The notes under the pieces are model-generated. The model saw only the letters and a program-made list of their open reading frames with translations, was not told the origin of the DNA and did not search any database. Made by a program: the position numbers and the translations under genes. DNA of 35,385 bases, from positions 1 to 35,385 of the forward strand of contig JAISTQ010000052.1 of the NCBI GenBank assembly GCA_031272505.1. Direction: 5' to 3'. Shown here in pieces: positions 7,268 through 17,869 of the stretch (its first letter is position 1; every line of letters starts with the position of its first letter). Source of the DNA: Propionibacteriaceae bacterium. Lineage in GTDB: Bacteria; Actinomycetota; Actinomycetes; Propionibacteriales; Propionibacteriaceae.

Positions 7268-8320
7268 GTGAGCGAGACTATTGCCGTTATTCCGGGCGAC
7301 GGCATTGGCCCGGAAGTTGTCGCCGAAGGGCTGAAGGTGCTGCAGGCAGCCGTCGGTACCGACACCTACGTTTTCCAACACCACGAACTGGGCGCGCAGC
7401 GCTGGCAGCGCACCGGCGAGGTGCTCCCCGACGATGAGCTGGCCGCGCTGGCGCAAGCGAAAGCCATCATCTTGGGCGCGGTGGGCGCCGCCCCCGGCTC
7501 GAAAGCCATCCCTTCGGGGCTGCTGGAGCGCGGGCTGCTGCTCAAACTGCGCTTCAGCTTCGACCAATACATCAACCTGCGCCCGTCCAAGCTCTATCCG
7601 GGCGTGGCCACCCCGCTGTCGGAATCGGTGGTCGCCCAAGGCCCGGTGGATTTCGTGGTGGTCCGCGAGGGCACCGAGGGGCTCTACGCCGGCAACGGCG
7701 GCTCCTTCAGAACGGGCACTTCGCAAGAGTTGGCCACCGAAATCTCCATCAACACCGCTTTCGGGGTGGAACGGGTGATCCGCGATGCCTTCCGCAGGGC
7801 GGCCCGGCGGCGCGGCAAGGTGACGTTGATCCACAAGCACAACGTGCTGGTGCACGCGGGCGGGTTGTGGAATCGGCTCTTCACCGAGATCGCCGCCGAA
7901 CACCCCGACATCGAGACGGATTACCTGCACATCGACGCGGCCACCATCGCCTTGGTGCAGGATCCGCAGCGGTTTGACGTGGTGGTGACGGACAACCTCT
8001 TCGGCGACATCATCACCGATCTGGCGGGGGCGGTGACGGGCGGCATCGGGCTCTCCGCGTCGGCGAACATCAACGCCGAAGGCAAGTACCCCTCCATGTT
8101 CGAGCCCGTGCACGGCTCGGCACCGGACATCGCCGGGCAGCACATCGCCGATCCGCGCGCCACCATCAGCTCGATGGCGCTGCTGCTCGACCACTTGGGC
8201 CGCCCGGAGGACGCCAAGCGCATCGAGGCGGCCGTCGACGCCGACATCTTCGCAAACGGCACCACTCCCGGCACGCGGCGCACCGAAGCCATCGGTGACG
8301 CCATCGCCGCCCGGCTGTAA
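7268..8320 (+). CDS. leuB: 3-isopropylmalate dehydrogenase
   Basis: The 350-residue enzyme oxidatively decarboxylates 3-isopropylmalate to 2-oxoisocaproate with NAD+, in leucine biosynthesis. The family signatures are [11 protein letters not shown] at the N-terminus, [18 protein letters not shown] (substrate arginines), [33 protein letters not shown] (metal aspartates) and [14 protein letters not shown]. The GTG at 7268 is chosen because the protein then begins at the family's usual [11 protein letters not shown] and AAGG lies eight bases upstream; longer upstream frames add unlike sequence. ligA follows nine bases after its stop. Tartrate dehydrogenase and isocitrate dehydrogenase are relatives, but the size and motifs fit LeuB. 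Confidence 0.95.
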   Translation: MSETIAVIPGDGIGPEVVAEGLKVLQAAVGTDTYVFQHHELGAQRWQRTGEVLPDDELAALAQAKAIILGAVGAAPGSKAIPSGLLERGLLLKLRFSFDQYINLRPSKLYPGVATPLSESVVAQGPVDFVVVREGTEGLYAGNGGSFRTGTSQELATEISINTAFGVERVIRDAFRRAARRRGKVTLIHKHNVLVHAGGLWNRLFTEIAAEHPDIETDYLHIDAATIALVQDPQRFDVVVTDNLFGDIITDLAGAVTGGIGLSASANINAEGKYPSMFEPVHGSAPDIAGQHIADPRATISSMALLLDHLGRPEDAKRIEAAVDADIFANGTTPGTRRTEAIGDAIAARL

Positions 8321-10432
<2,112 letters not shown>

Positions 10433-10439
10433 CGGCTGC

Positions 10440-12134
10440 TCACTCCTCGGTTTCGAGCTCGAACTCTTCCTCGTCTTCGTAGAGATCAACCTCGCAGACC
10501 GTCCCGGCGGCGGGCAGCTTGCCCTCGGCCAGGTAGGCCACCACGGCTTCGTCAATGCAGGTGGAGTACCCGCCGAAAGCCCCGTGGCCCTCGCCGTCCA
10601 TGGTGAGCAGCACCGACTGGGTGTAGTGCGCGGCGAAAGCCTCCGACTGCGCGTAAGGCGTGGCCGGATCGCCGGTGATCCCGATTACCAGGAAGGCCGG
10701 GGCGGATTGCGCGCCGGTGATCGTCAACTCGGTGAGCGAGGGCACCGCCCACACCGAGTTCAGGTAATCCGGGCCCCAATACTTGCCCAGGATAGGGGCG
10801 GCCGTCTTTTCCTCATCCCAGCGCTTATCGGCGTCCAACACGCCTTGGTTGCCCTGATCCACATCCGAGATGGCCGGGAAGGCGTAGGCGGCGGCACCGT
10901 AATCCTCGGGGCCGTTGCGGGTGTTCATCAGATCCGCCAGCGAGAGCAGATATTCGCCGTCCCCGGACATCGCCTCCGTCAGCGCGGCGTCCGCCTCCAC
11001 CCAGCCGTCCTCGCCGGAGTACAGCGTGTACAGGAAGCCGGTGAGCGCCAGCGACTGGGTGAGCTCCCGCTCCTCGGTCTCCCCGGTTTCCTCGTCCAAC
11101 TCCACTTCGACGATGATCGGCTTGGCGTCCAGCTCGGTGAAGAAGGAATCGATATTTTCCAAAACCTCTTCCTTGGTGGAGCCGAGATCCCAGCCCTCTT
11201 CGGGAGCCCACTCGGCAAACCGGTTCAGCGCCGCTTCGAAGCCGCTCACCTGCAGCACCTCGTCCTTCTTGATCAACGCGGCGGCGGAATCGGCGACGAT
11301 CTTGCCGACGGTCGTGGGGAAGAGCTCCAGGTACCATCCGGCGATGGAGGTGCCATAGGAATAGCCGAAATAGTTCAGCTTCTCGTCGCCCACCAGTTGG
11401 CGCAACAGGTCGAGGTCGCGGGCGGTTTCCTCAGTGCTGATGTACTTCAGATAGTCGCCCGAACCCTGCCAGCAGGCGTCCGAGAAAGACTTCGACCCCG
11501 CGAGCAGCGCCGCCCGCTCGGTGTCGTCGTCCGGCGAGAAGTCCAACTCGAAATACTTATCGGTGGCGGCGGCATCCATGCAGACGATGGGGGTGGACCA
11601 ACCCGTCCCGCGCGGATCCCAGCCGACGATGTCGTACTGCTCCAGCCCATCGGTGGGGAACCAGGTGGCCGCGTCCGAGCCGGGCTCACCCGGACCGCCC
11701 GGATTGACGAACAAGGTGCCGATCTTCGGCTCCTGGGAGGCTTCCACCTTGCGCAGGAAGAGCGTGATCGCCTGGGTGCCGGGCGCATCGTAATCCTCGG
11801 GGACGTACACTTCGGCGCACATGTACTCGTCGTCGCACTCCTCCCAGGCGACCTCCTGGGCGGCATAATCCGCCAAGCTCTCGCCCAGCGCGGGGACGAA
11901 CCCCTCCAACTGCACCGGATTCGAGCCGTTGTCGGGCCGATCCACATCCAGGGAAGAGACGGCGGAGACTTCGATGTCTCCGATCAGGACGGTCTGTTTC
12001 TCCGCGGCTGAGGGGTTGTCAGACGGCGAGGGGCCATCCGACGGTGTGGTGGACGTGCAACTGGCCAGCAGCAGCGCCCCCAAGAGCGCGGGAACGACAA
12101 AATGGACGGATTTACGAGCTTCTTTGACAAACAT
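10440..12134 (-). CDS. Lipoprotein alpha/beta-hydrolase, TAP-like (tripeptidyl-aminopeptidase/SlpD type)
   Basis: The 564-residue protein begins with a lipoprotein signal ending in the lipobox LLAS-Cys26, then a Ser/Pro-rich linker. The hydrolase domain shows the oxyanion-hole segment LFVNPGGPG (141-149), DPRGTGWS and the nucleophile elbow GYSYGTS with Ser259. The C-terminal TAP-like domain (PF08386) has GITGDPATP, supplying the acidic residue, and DGEGHGAF, supplying the histidine, followed by two cysteines near the end. Related actinobacterial exoenzymes remove short peptides or esters outside the cell, which suggests nutrient peptide trimming or envelope maintenance. An insertion with many acidic residues (about 290-420) is the lid region. 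The ATG at 12134 is chosen because of the signal peptide; frame sequence upstream is not protein-like. Confidence 0.9.
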   Translation of the reverse strand: MFVKEARKSVHFVVPALLGALLLASCTSTTPSDGPSPSDNPSAAEKQTVLIGDIEVSAVSSLDVDRPDNGSNPVQLEGFVPALGESLADYAAQEVAWEECDDEYMCAEVYVPEDYDAPGTQAITLFLRKVEASQEPKIGTLFVNPGGPGEPGSDAATWFPTDGLEQYDIVGWDPRGTGWSTPIVCMDAAATDKYFELDFSPDDDTERAALLAGSKSFSDACWQGSGDYLKYISTEETARDLDLLRQLVGDEKLNYFGYSYGTSIAGWYLELFPTTVGKIVADSAAALIKKDEVLQVSGFEAALNRFAEWAPEEGWDLGSTKEEVLENIDSFFTELDAKPIIVEVELDEETGETEERELTQSLALTGFLYTLYSGEDGWVEADAALTEAMSGDGEYLLSLADLMNTRNGPEDYGAAAYAFPAISDVDQGNQGVLDADKRWDEEKTAAPILGKYWGPDYLNSVWAVPSLTELTITGAQSAPAFLVIGITGDPATPYAQSEAFAAHYTQSVLLTMDGEGHGAFGGYSTCIDEAVVAYLAEGKLPAAGTVCEVDLYEDEEEFELETEE

Positions 12135-12201
12135 GTCCCTTATCGAAGCACATTTGCCTTTGTTTTGCCGTGTCGGTTCGCCAAACGGGCAGGTTTTCCT
12201 G

Positions 12202-12227
12202 AGAGAGTGGACGCTGAAGAACTCTCT
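12202..12227 (+). promoter_or_regulatory. Stem-loop abutting the ribosome-binding site of the DoxX gene
   Basis: AGAGAGT (12202-12208) and ACTCTCT (12221-12227) form a perfect 7-bp stem with a 12-base loop, ending three bases before the GGAGG of the next gene. In the mRNA it would sit next to the ribosome-binding site and could modulate initiation. Function is inferred. Confidence 0.4.
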
Positions 12228-12238
12228 TGGGAGGAAAC

Positions 12239-13402
12239 GTGACTTATCAACCGAATGATCCGGCTTACAATCCGCCTGCGGCACCCGAAGGCGCGGCGCC
12301 ATCCCCGTTCGCCCCGCCCCCGGAGTTCGCGCAAGCTGCCGCTCCGCAGCCTCCGGTCGCCCCGCAACCGGCAGCACCCGTAGCCCCGCAGCCTCCGGCA
12401 GCGCCGTTCGAGCCCGCCACCCCAGGGGTACCCGAGGCGGCCCAGGTGCCCGAAGCGGCCCAGTATGCCGCTGAGGTTGCCGCCCAGCCGGCCGAACCGC
12501 CCACGGCACCAGCCGAGCCCGCGTACCCGGCGGCACCCGCCTACCCGGCGGCCCCGGCCTATCCGGCGGAGCCGGCCCCGTATGCGCCACCGGCTGAGGG
12601 CGCCCGGCTGATCACGGACGAATCCGCCCCCGGCGAGCCGGTCTATGCCGAGCGCGAGTCGGTGCCGATCCGCGCTGACATCGCGCCCGCCGCCGACATC
12701 CCGCCCACCGACGAGGTGGAGATCGTGGATCCCCAGGCGGGGCAGGTGGATGATTCCATCTTCCGCGATTCCGGCCAGTTCCCCGCGGTGCAGACCCCGG
12801 CGTTGACGGAAGAGGAGCTGAAGCTGAAGGCGGAGCGCGAAGCCCGCCGCGAGGCCACCCTGGCCAACCTCTCCGCGCCCGCGCCCGTCCCGGCCCCCAC
12901 CCCCGAGCCCGCCCCGGTCCCGAAGCGCGAATCGGACAAATTCTTCCCCTCCCTGGGCTTCATGCTGCTGCGGCTGGTGGTGGCTGGCATCTTCATCCTC
13001 AACGGCCTGTTCAAGCTCACCAACAAGGACGCCGCGATCACCCAGTTCTCCCAGACGGTGCTGGGCAGCATGGTCGGCGGCAGCACCATCGAGATCCTGG
13101 TGTTGGTCACCGGCATCATCGAGTTGCTGATCGCTTTGGCTTTGGTGCTGGGCCTGCTCACCAGGGTGGCCGGCGCCGGGGTGACGATCATCACCGCCGC
13201 CGCGTTGGTGTTGGTCTATTGGGGCCCGTGGTCGATCCTGAAAGTCGGCGAGCCCGGCTTCCTCGGCGATTTCGAGTTGCTGCTGGCGGCCGTCGGCCTG
13301 CTCTTCCTCTTCGCTGGCGCCGGTGGCTGGTCGATTGACCGCACCATCCGCGCCTCCCGCGAGCGGAAAAAGGCCGCCCGCGCCGTCCCCGTCGAAGAGT
13401 AG
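12239..13402 (+). CDS. DoxX-family membrane protein with long Pro/Ala-rich N-terminal extension
   Basis: The 387-residue protein has two halves. Residues 1-215 are cytoplasmic-like and low-complexity, rich in Pro, Ala and Glu, and include three 18-bp repeat units at 12524-12577 (YPAAPA, YPAAPA, YPAEPA). Residues about 230-375 form a four-helix DoxX domain: LGFMLLRLVVAGIFILNGL, IEILVLVTGIIELLIALAL, VTIITAAALVLVYWGPW and ELLLAAVGLLFLFAGAGGW, with a basic tail. DoxX proteins are quinone- or redox-associated membrane proteins in thiosulfate or oxidative-stress contexts; the precise role is unknown. The GTG start is preceded by a strong GGGAGG at four to five bases. It diverges from the lipoprotein gene and its stop is four bases from holB's. 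Confidence 0.88.
   Translation: MTYQPNDPAYNPPAAPEGAAPSPFAPPPEFAQAAAPQPPVAPQPAAPVAPQPPAAPFEPATPGVPEAAQVPEAAQYAAEVAAQPAEPPTAPAEPAYPAAPAYPAAPAYPAEPAPYAPPAEGARLITDESAPGEPVYAERESVPIRADIAPAADIPPTDEVEIVDPQAGQVDDSIFRDSGQFPAVQTPALTEEELKLKAEREARREATLANLSAPAPVPAPTPEPAPVPKRESDKFFPSLGFMLLRLVVAGIFILNGLFKLTNKDAAITQFSQTVLGSMVGGSTIEILVLVTGIIELLIALALVLGLLTRVAGAGVTIITAAALVLVYWGPWSILKVGEPGFLGDFELLLAAVGLLFLFAGAGGWSIDRTIRASRERKKAARAVPVEE
12524..12577 (+). repeat. Three tandem 18-bp coding repeats
   Basis: Units at 12524-12541, 12542-12559 and 12560-12577 are near-identical and encode YPAAPA, YPAAPA and YPAEPA in the Pro/Ala-rich part of the DoxX protein. Such in-frame repeats can change in number by slippage. Confidence 0.75.
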
Positions 13403-13406
13403 CAGC

Positions 13407-14549
13407 TCAGATCAGGGAAATCATCAAAGCCTGAGTAGCCAACAGGGGTGTGACGTTCTGGGCTAACGCGGTGCGGCACGCCAAGATGGCGTCCAGCTTG
13501 CCGATGGTGGCATTCGCGGTGCTGCGGGCCGCGTACTCGTCCAACTGGCCTTGCAGCTCCTGATTGACCAATGGGGCTTTGGCGTCCGTCTGGATGGCGA
13601 GCACGTCGCGGAACCAGTTCGTCAACTCCGTCAACGCCACATCCAGGCTGTTGCGCTGCAGCCGTTTGCCGCGCAGCTTCTGCTGCTCCTCCAAGTGCTT
13701 GAACTGGGCTTGGGCGAAACGCGGCAGCGGCTTGGAATCATCCAACCCGAGCAGCCGGTTCATGTTGCGCTCGCGCTTGTCTCCCTCTTGCTTCGACTGC
13801 GCCTCCGAATCCGATTTGGCGATCCCCACCAAGGCTTCGGCGGCCTCCAACGCGGCGAGCAGCGAATCCAACCGTGGCGGGATGGCGAGCACCTGGGTAC
13901 GCCGGGAGCGGGCTTCCTCGCTGGTGGCTAAGACCTTCGCCCGCCCGATATGACCCCCGCAGACCCGCGCCGCCCAGGCGGCCAACTGCGGCTCCACCCC
14001 TTCGCGTTCGCGCAAAAGCTGGGCGATGGCGGCCGGGGCGGGCAACACCAGCTCAATGAACCGGCACCGGGAGCGGACGGTGACGATGACGTCCGACTTG
14101 GTGGGCGCGCAGAGCAGCCAGATACACCGCGAGGCGGGCTCTTCCAGGCTTTTGAGCAGCGCGTCCGCCGCCCGATCCGTGAGCAGATCGGCCTCCGAGA
14201 TGACGATGATGCGGTACCGGCCCATCACCGGACGCTGCTGGGCGGCCATCGCCAGCTCGCGGGCCCGCTCCACACCGATGGAGAGGGTATCCGTCTTCAC
14301 CCACATCACATCCGGATGGGTGACGTGCTCCTCCCCCACAATCTCTTGGCAGGACTTGCATTCCCCACAGCCGCCGAACTCGCATTGCAGCGCCGCCGCG
14401 AAGGCCAGCGCCGCCACCGAACGGCCCGAACCCGGCGGGCCGGTGAACAACCAGGCGTGCGACATCGAGTGGCGCTCCCCCGCTACCGCCTTGCGCAGCA
14501 GCGCGACCGCCTGATCTTGGCCGGTCAACCGGGCATAGACGTCACTCAT
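13407..14549 (-). CDS. holB: DNA polymerase III subunit delta'
   Basis: The 380-residue AAA+ clamp-loader subunit has the N-terminal region MSDVYARLTGQDQAVALL, the degenerate P-loop GPPGSGRS (Arg in place of Lys), the four-cysteine zinc module (Cys56, 61, 64 and 67), ISEADLLTDRAADALLKSLEEP (Walker B/sensor region) and the SRC motif (RSRCRFIEL) supplying the arginine finger. With delta and gamma/tau it loads the beta clamp on DNA. The P-loop change is typical, as delta' does not hydrolyse ATP. It lies 33 bases downstream of tmk in the topA-tmk-holB order common in actinobacteria. A Lys/Arg/Gln-rich stretch (QSKQEGDKRERNMNR) near residue 250 is an actinobacterial insert. Confidence 0.94.
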   Translation of the reverse strand: MSDVYARLTGQDQAVALLRKAVAGERHSMSHAWLFTGPPGSGRSVAALAFAAALQCEFGGCGECKSCQEIVGEEHVTHPDVMWVKTDTLSIGVERARELAMAAQQRPVMGRYRIIVISEADLLTDRAADALLKSLEEPASRCIWLLCAPTKSDVIVTVRSRCRFIELVLPAPAAIAQLLREREGVEPQLAAWAARVCGGHIGRAKVLATSEEARSRRTQVLAIPPRLDSLLAALEAAEALVGIAKSDSEAQSKQEGDKRERNMNRLLGLDDSKPLPRFAQAQFKHLEEQQKLRGKRLQRNSLDVALTELTNWFRDVLAIQTDAKAPLVNQELQGQLDEYAARSTANATIGKLDAILACRTALAQNVTPLLATQALMISLI

Positions 14550-14582
14550 AGCTCAATGGTAGTGCCCGCCACCGACACTTAT

Positions 14583-15179
14583 TTAGGTAACCCGGCGGAG
14601 CACGGCGGTGGCGATCTGCTCGACGGAGGCGCGGGCGGGCAGCACCAGGTAGCGTTCCGGGGCGGCCGCGGCCAACGCCAGGAAGCCGTCGCGGACCCGC
14701 TGGTGGAACTCTTCTCCCGCCGCCTCCAGGCGATCCAGTTCGCGTTTCGCGCCCACGCCCACGCTCGGATCCAGATCCAGCAGCACCGTCAAATCGGGCA
14801 CCAGTCCGCCGGTGGCCCAATCCGCCAGCTTTTTCAGCTCGGCGGCGTCCAGCGTCCGTCCGGCGCCTTGGTAGGCCAGCATCGAATCCACATAGCGGTC
14901 GCAGATCACCCATTGGCCGCGTTCCAAGGCGGGCCGGATCACCTGCGCCACATGCTGGGCCTTGTCGGCCGCGTACAGCAGCGCCTCGGTGCGGGCGGAA
15001 ATGTCGCCGGTGGCTGGATCAAGCAGCAGTTTGCGCAACCGCTCGCCCAACTCGGTGCCACCGGGCTCGGCGGTGACCAGCACGTCACCACGGTCAGCCA
15101 AAGCCTGGGCCAGCAGCCGCACCTGCGTCGACTTGCCGACCCCGTCCCCGCCTTCGAAGACGATGAACCGCCCGGACAC
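14583..15179 (-). CDS. tmk: Thymidylate kinase
   Basis: The 198-residue enzyme phosphorylates dTMP to dTDP with ATP. It has the P-loop FEGGDGVGKST (8-18), TAEPGGTELGERLR (dTMP-binding), the DRY motif CDRYVDSMLAYQG (92-104), and VLLDLDPSVG followed by the lid region with RELDRLEA. The length is typical of bacterial TMPK. The GTG start is two bases after the topA stop, with GAAG in the end of topA serving as ribosome-binding site, so it is translationally coupled to topA. Confidence 0.96.
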   Translation of the reverse strand: MSGRFIVFEGGDGVGKSTQVRLLAQALADRGDVLVTAEPGGTELGERLRKLLLDPATGDISARTEALLYAADKAQHVAQVIRPALERGQWVICDRYVDSMLAYQGAGRTLDAAELKKLADWATGGLVPDLTVLLDLDPSVGVGAKRELDRLEAAGEEFHQRVRDGFLALAAAAPERYLVLPARASVEQIATAVLRRVT

Positions 15180-15181
15180 GG

Positions 15182-17818
15182 CTACTTCTTCTTTTTCGCG
15201 GCTGGACGACGGCGGGTGGAGGGCCCTTTGGCCCGTTTGTCGGCCAGCAGCTCCAAGGCCCGCTGCAGCGTCACCTCGTCCGGCTCGTCACCGCGGCGCA
15301 GCGTGGCATTCACCTCGCCGTCGGTCACATAAGGGCCGTACTTGCCGTCCTTCAACAGCACCGACTTGCCGGATTGGGGATCCTTGCCCAACGTGCGCGC
15401 GGCTGCCGCCGATCCGGCGCGGCCGCGAGCCGCCTTCGGGGCGGCCAGCAGCGCCAAGGCCTCCGCCGCGGTGATGGTGAGCAACTCTTCCTCGGTGGCC
15501 AGCGAGCGGGTGTCCGCGCCCCGCTTGATGTAGGGGCCGTAGCGGCCATTCGCGGCAGTGATCTCCACCCCAGCCTCGTCTTTGCCGACCACCCGGGGCA
15601 GCGTCAGCAACTCCAACGCCTGCGCCAAGGTAACGGTATCCACACTCATCGACTTGAACAGGCTGGAGATGCGCGGCTTGGCCGACTTCGGGGCGTCCGG
15701 CCCCAAAACCTCGGTGACATACGGGCCGTAACGGCCATCTTTGGCCACAATCTGCACCCCGTCGGGGCTGGTGCCCAACTGCCGCTCGGCGGTGCCACCT
15801 TGGGCGAGCAGTTCGCGGGCCATTTCCAAAGTCAACTCGTCCGGCGGCAGATCCGGATCCACATTCGCCCGCCGTCCGTCCGCGTCTTCCAGATAGGTGC
15901 CGTAGCGGCCCACCCGCACGTAGATGCCGCTCTCATCCAACTGGAATGACGAGATGGCTTTGGCGTCAATGTCGCCCAGCTCGCCCACCAACTGGTGCAG
16001 CCCCACGCCATCTTGGGGGCCGTAGTAGAACTCCTTGAGCACCGCCAGCCGGGAGGTCTCCCCGGCTTCGATCTCGTCCAGCCGCTCCTCCATCTCGGCG
16101 GTGAAGGCGTAATCCACCAAGGTGGTGAAATGCCGCTCCAGCAACTGGGTGACGGCGAAGGCCAGCCAGGTGGGCACCAACGCCCGGCCCTTTTTGAAGA
16201 CGTAGTCGCGGGCGGTGATGGTGGCGATGATGGTGGCGTAGGTGGACGGGCGGCCGATCGACTGCGATTCCAGCTTTTCGATCAGCGACTCTTCGGTGTA
16301 GCGGGCCGGCGGTTGGGTCTGATGGCCTTCCGGATTCAGCTCTGCGGGCGCCAACGGCTGCCCGGCCTGGAGCTCCGGGATGCGGTCTTGCTTGTCGTCG
16401 GCGTCGCCGTCATCCACCGAGGCCACATAGGCGGCCAGGAAGCCCAGGAAGGTGATGGTCCGCCCAGTGGCCTGGAAGCCAAACCGGTGGTGCTTGCCCG
16501 TCTCCCCGCTGGAAACGTCAGCCAGTTCGACCGGCGCGGCGGTGGTGGCGCCCACCTTCACGTTCACCGACAGGCCTTCGGCGTCCTTCATCTGCGAGGC
16601 CAAGGTGCGCTTCCAGATCAACTCGTAGAGGCGCAGCTCGTCGCCGGACAAACCCGAGGACTTCGGGATGCGGAAACTGTCGCCAGCGGGGCGGATCGCC
16701 TCGTGCGCCTCCTGCGCGTTCTTGACCTTCGAATAGTAGTGACGCGGCTTCTCCGGCACCGAATCCGAGCCGAACAACTGGGCAGCCTGGGTGCGCGCCG
16801 CTTTCACGGCGGTGGCCGACAGGGTGATCGAGTCGGTGCGCATGTAGGTGATGAAACCGCGCTCGTAGAGCCCTTGGGCGACCTTCATGGTCCGCTGCGC
16901 GGTGAAGCCCAGCTTCCGTCCGGCCTCCTGCTGCAAAGTGGTGGTGCGGAACGGCTCATACGGACGGCGGCGGTACGCCTTGGATTCCACCGATTCCACC
17001 TCAAATGTGGCGTCTTGCAGCTTTTCGGCGAGCATCTCGGCCTGGGGCACATCCAGATGCAGCCGCCCGGCGGCCACTTTGCCCACCGAATCGAAATCCC
17101 GCCCGGTGGCGATGCGCAAATCCCCGGCGGTGAACAGGTTGGCGGTGAACCGGCGGGGGCTGGCTTGCGCCCCGGCGTCCAACACCGCGGTGATCCCGGC
17201 ATAGTCGGCGGCCCGGAAGGCCAGCCGTTCGCGCTCGCGGTCGACCACCATCCGAGTGGCTACCGACTGCACCCGGCCGGCGGAGAGCTTGGGCATCACT
17301 TTCTTCCAGAGCACCGGCGAGACCTCATAGCCGTAGAGCCGGTCCAGGATGCGGCGGGTCTCCTGCGCGTCCACCTTGTCGACGTTCAGATCGCGCAGGT
17401 TGTCCACCGCAGCCGAGATGGCGGACGGGGTGATCTCGTGGAAGACCAGCCGTTTCACCGGCACCTTCGGCTTCAGCACTTGGAGCAGATGCCAGGCAAT
17501 CGATTCGCCCTCGCGATCCTCGTCAGTGGCCAGCCACAGCTCATCGACATCGGCCAGTTTGGCCTTGATGTCCCGGATCACCTTCTGCTTGCCGGTGGCC
17601 ACCACGTAGATCGGCTCAAAATCCTTTTCCACGTTGACGCCGGTGCGCGCCCACGGCTGGCCTTTGTACTTCGCGGGCACCTCGGCGGCGCTGGTGGGCA
17701 GGTCGCGCACGTGCCCGGCACTGGCCGCGATCTCGAAGCCCTTCCCCAATGCCTGAGCCACCGTGCGCATCTTCGTCGGGGACTCGACGACCACCAGCCG
17801 GCGTAGCGTCTCAGCCAC
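15182..17818 (-). CDS. topA: DNA topoisomerase I
   Basis: The 878-residue type IA topoisomerase relaxes negative supercoils. The TOPRIM domain is at the start (LVVVESPTKMRTVAQ, then WLATDEDREGESIAWHLL with the acidic triad). The active-site tyrosine is in FITYMRTDS. The C-terminus has no cysteine zinc fingers but four repeats around DGRYGPYV, the actinobacterial Topo_C-associated type, and ends in a lysine/arginine-rich tail (RRRPAAKKKK), which in actinobacterial TopA aids processivity. The GTG at 17818 is chosen because GGGAGG lies four bases upstream; an in-frame TTG at 17830 overlaps that site. It lies 51 bases downstream of the PDZ-protease gene and heads topA-tmk-holB. Confidence 0.97.
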   Translation of the reverse strand: MAETLRRLVVVESPTKMRTVAQALGKGFEIAASAGHVRDLPTSAAEVPAKYKGQPWARTGVNVEKDFEPIYVVATGKQKVIRDIKAKLADVDELWLATDEDREGESIAWHLLQVLKPKVPVKRLVFHEITPSAISAAVDNLRDLNVDKVDAQETRRILDRLYGYEVSPVLWKKVMPKLSAGRVQSVATRMVVDRERERLAFRAADYAGITAVLDAGAQASPRRFTANLFTAGDLRIATGRDFDSVGKVAAGRLHLDVPQAEMLAEKLQDATFEVESVESKAYRRRPYEPFRTTTLQQEAGRKLGFTAQRTMKVAQGLYERGFITYMRTDSITLSATAVKAARTQAAQLFGSDSVPEKPRHYYSKVKNAQEAHEAIRPAGDSFRIPKSSGLSGDELRLYELIWKRTLASQMKDAEGLSVNVKVGATTAAPVELADVSSGETGKHHRFGFQATGRTITFLGFLAAYVASVDDGDADDKQDRIPELQAGQPLAPAELNPEGHQTQPPARYTEESLIEKLESQSIGRPSTYATIIATITARDYVFKKGRALVPTWLAFAVTQLLERHFTTLVDYAFTAEMEERLDEIEAGETSRLAVLKEFYYGPQDGVGLHQLVGELGDIDAKAISSFQLDESGIYVRVGRYGTYLEDADGRRANVDPDLPPDELTLEMARELLAQGGTAERQLGTSPDGVQIVAKDGRYGPYVTEVLGPDAPKSAKPRISSLFKSMSVDTVTLAQALELLTLPRVVGKDEAGVEITAANGRYGPYIKRGADTRSLATEEELLTITAAEALALLAAPKAARGRAGSAAAARTLGKDPQSGKSVLLKDGKYGPYVTDGEVNATLRRGDEPDEVTLQRALELLADKRAKGPSTRRRPAAKKKK

Positions 17819-17869
17819 AGCACCTCCCAAAAAACGTTGTCTTGGTGCATTGTAGCGGCACGCGAAGGA

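Noticed and set aside
15995-17806. A 603-codon open frame antisense to topA
   Set aside because: Long antisense frames are expected opposite high-G+C genes; composition is not protein-like and topA is certain.
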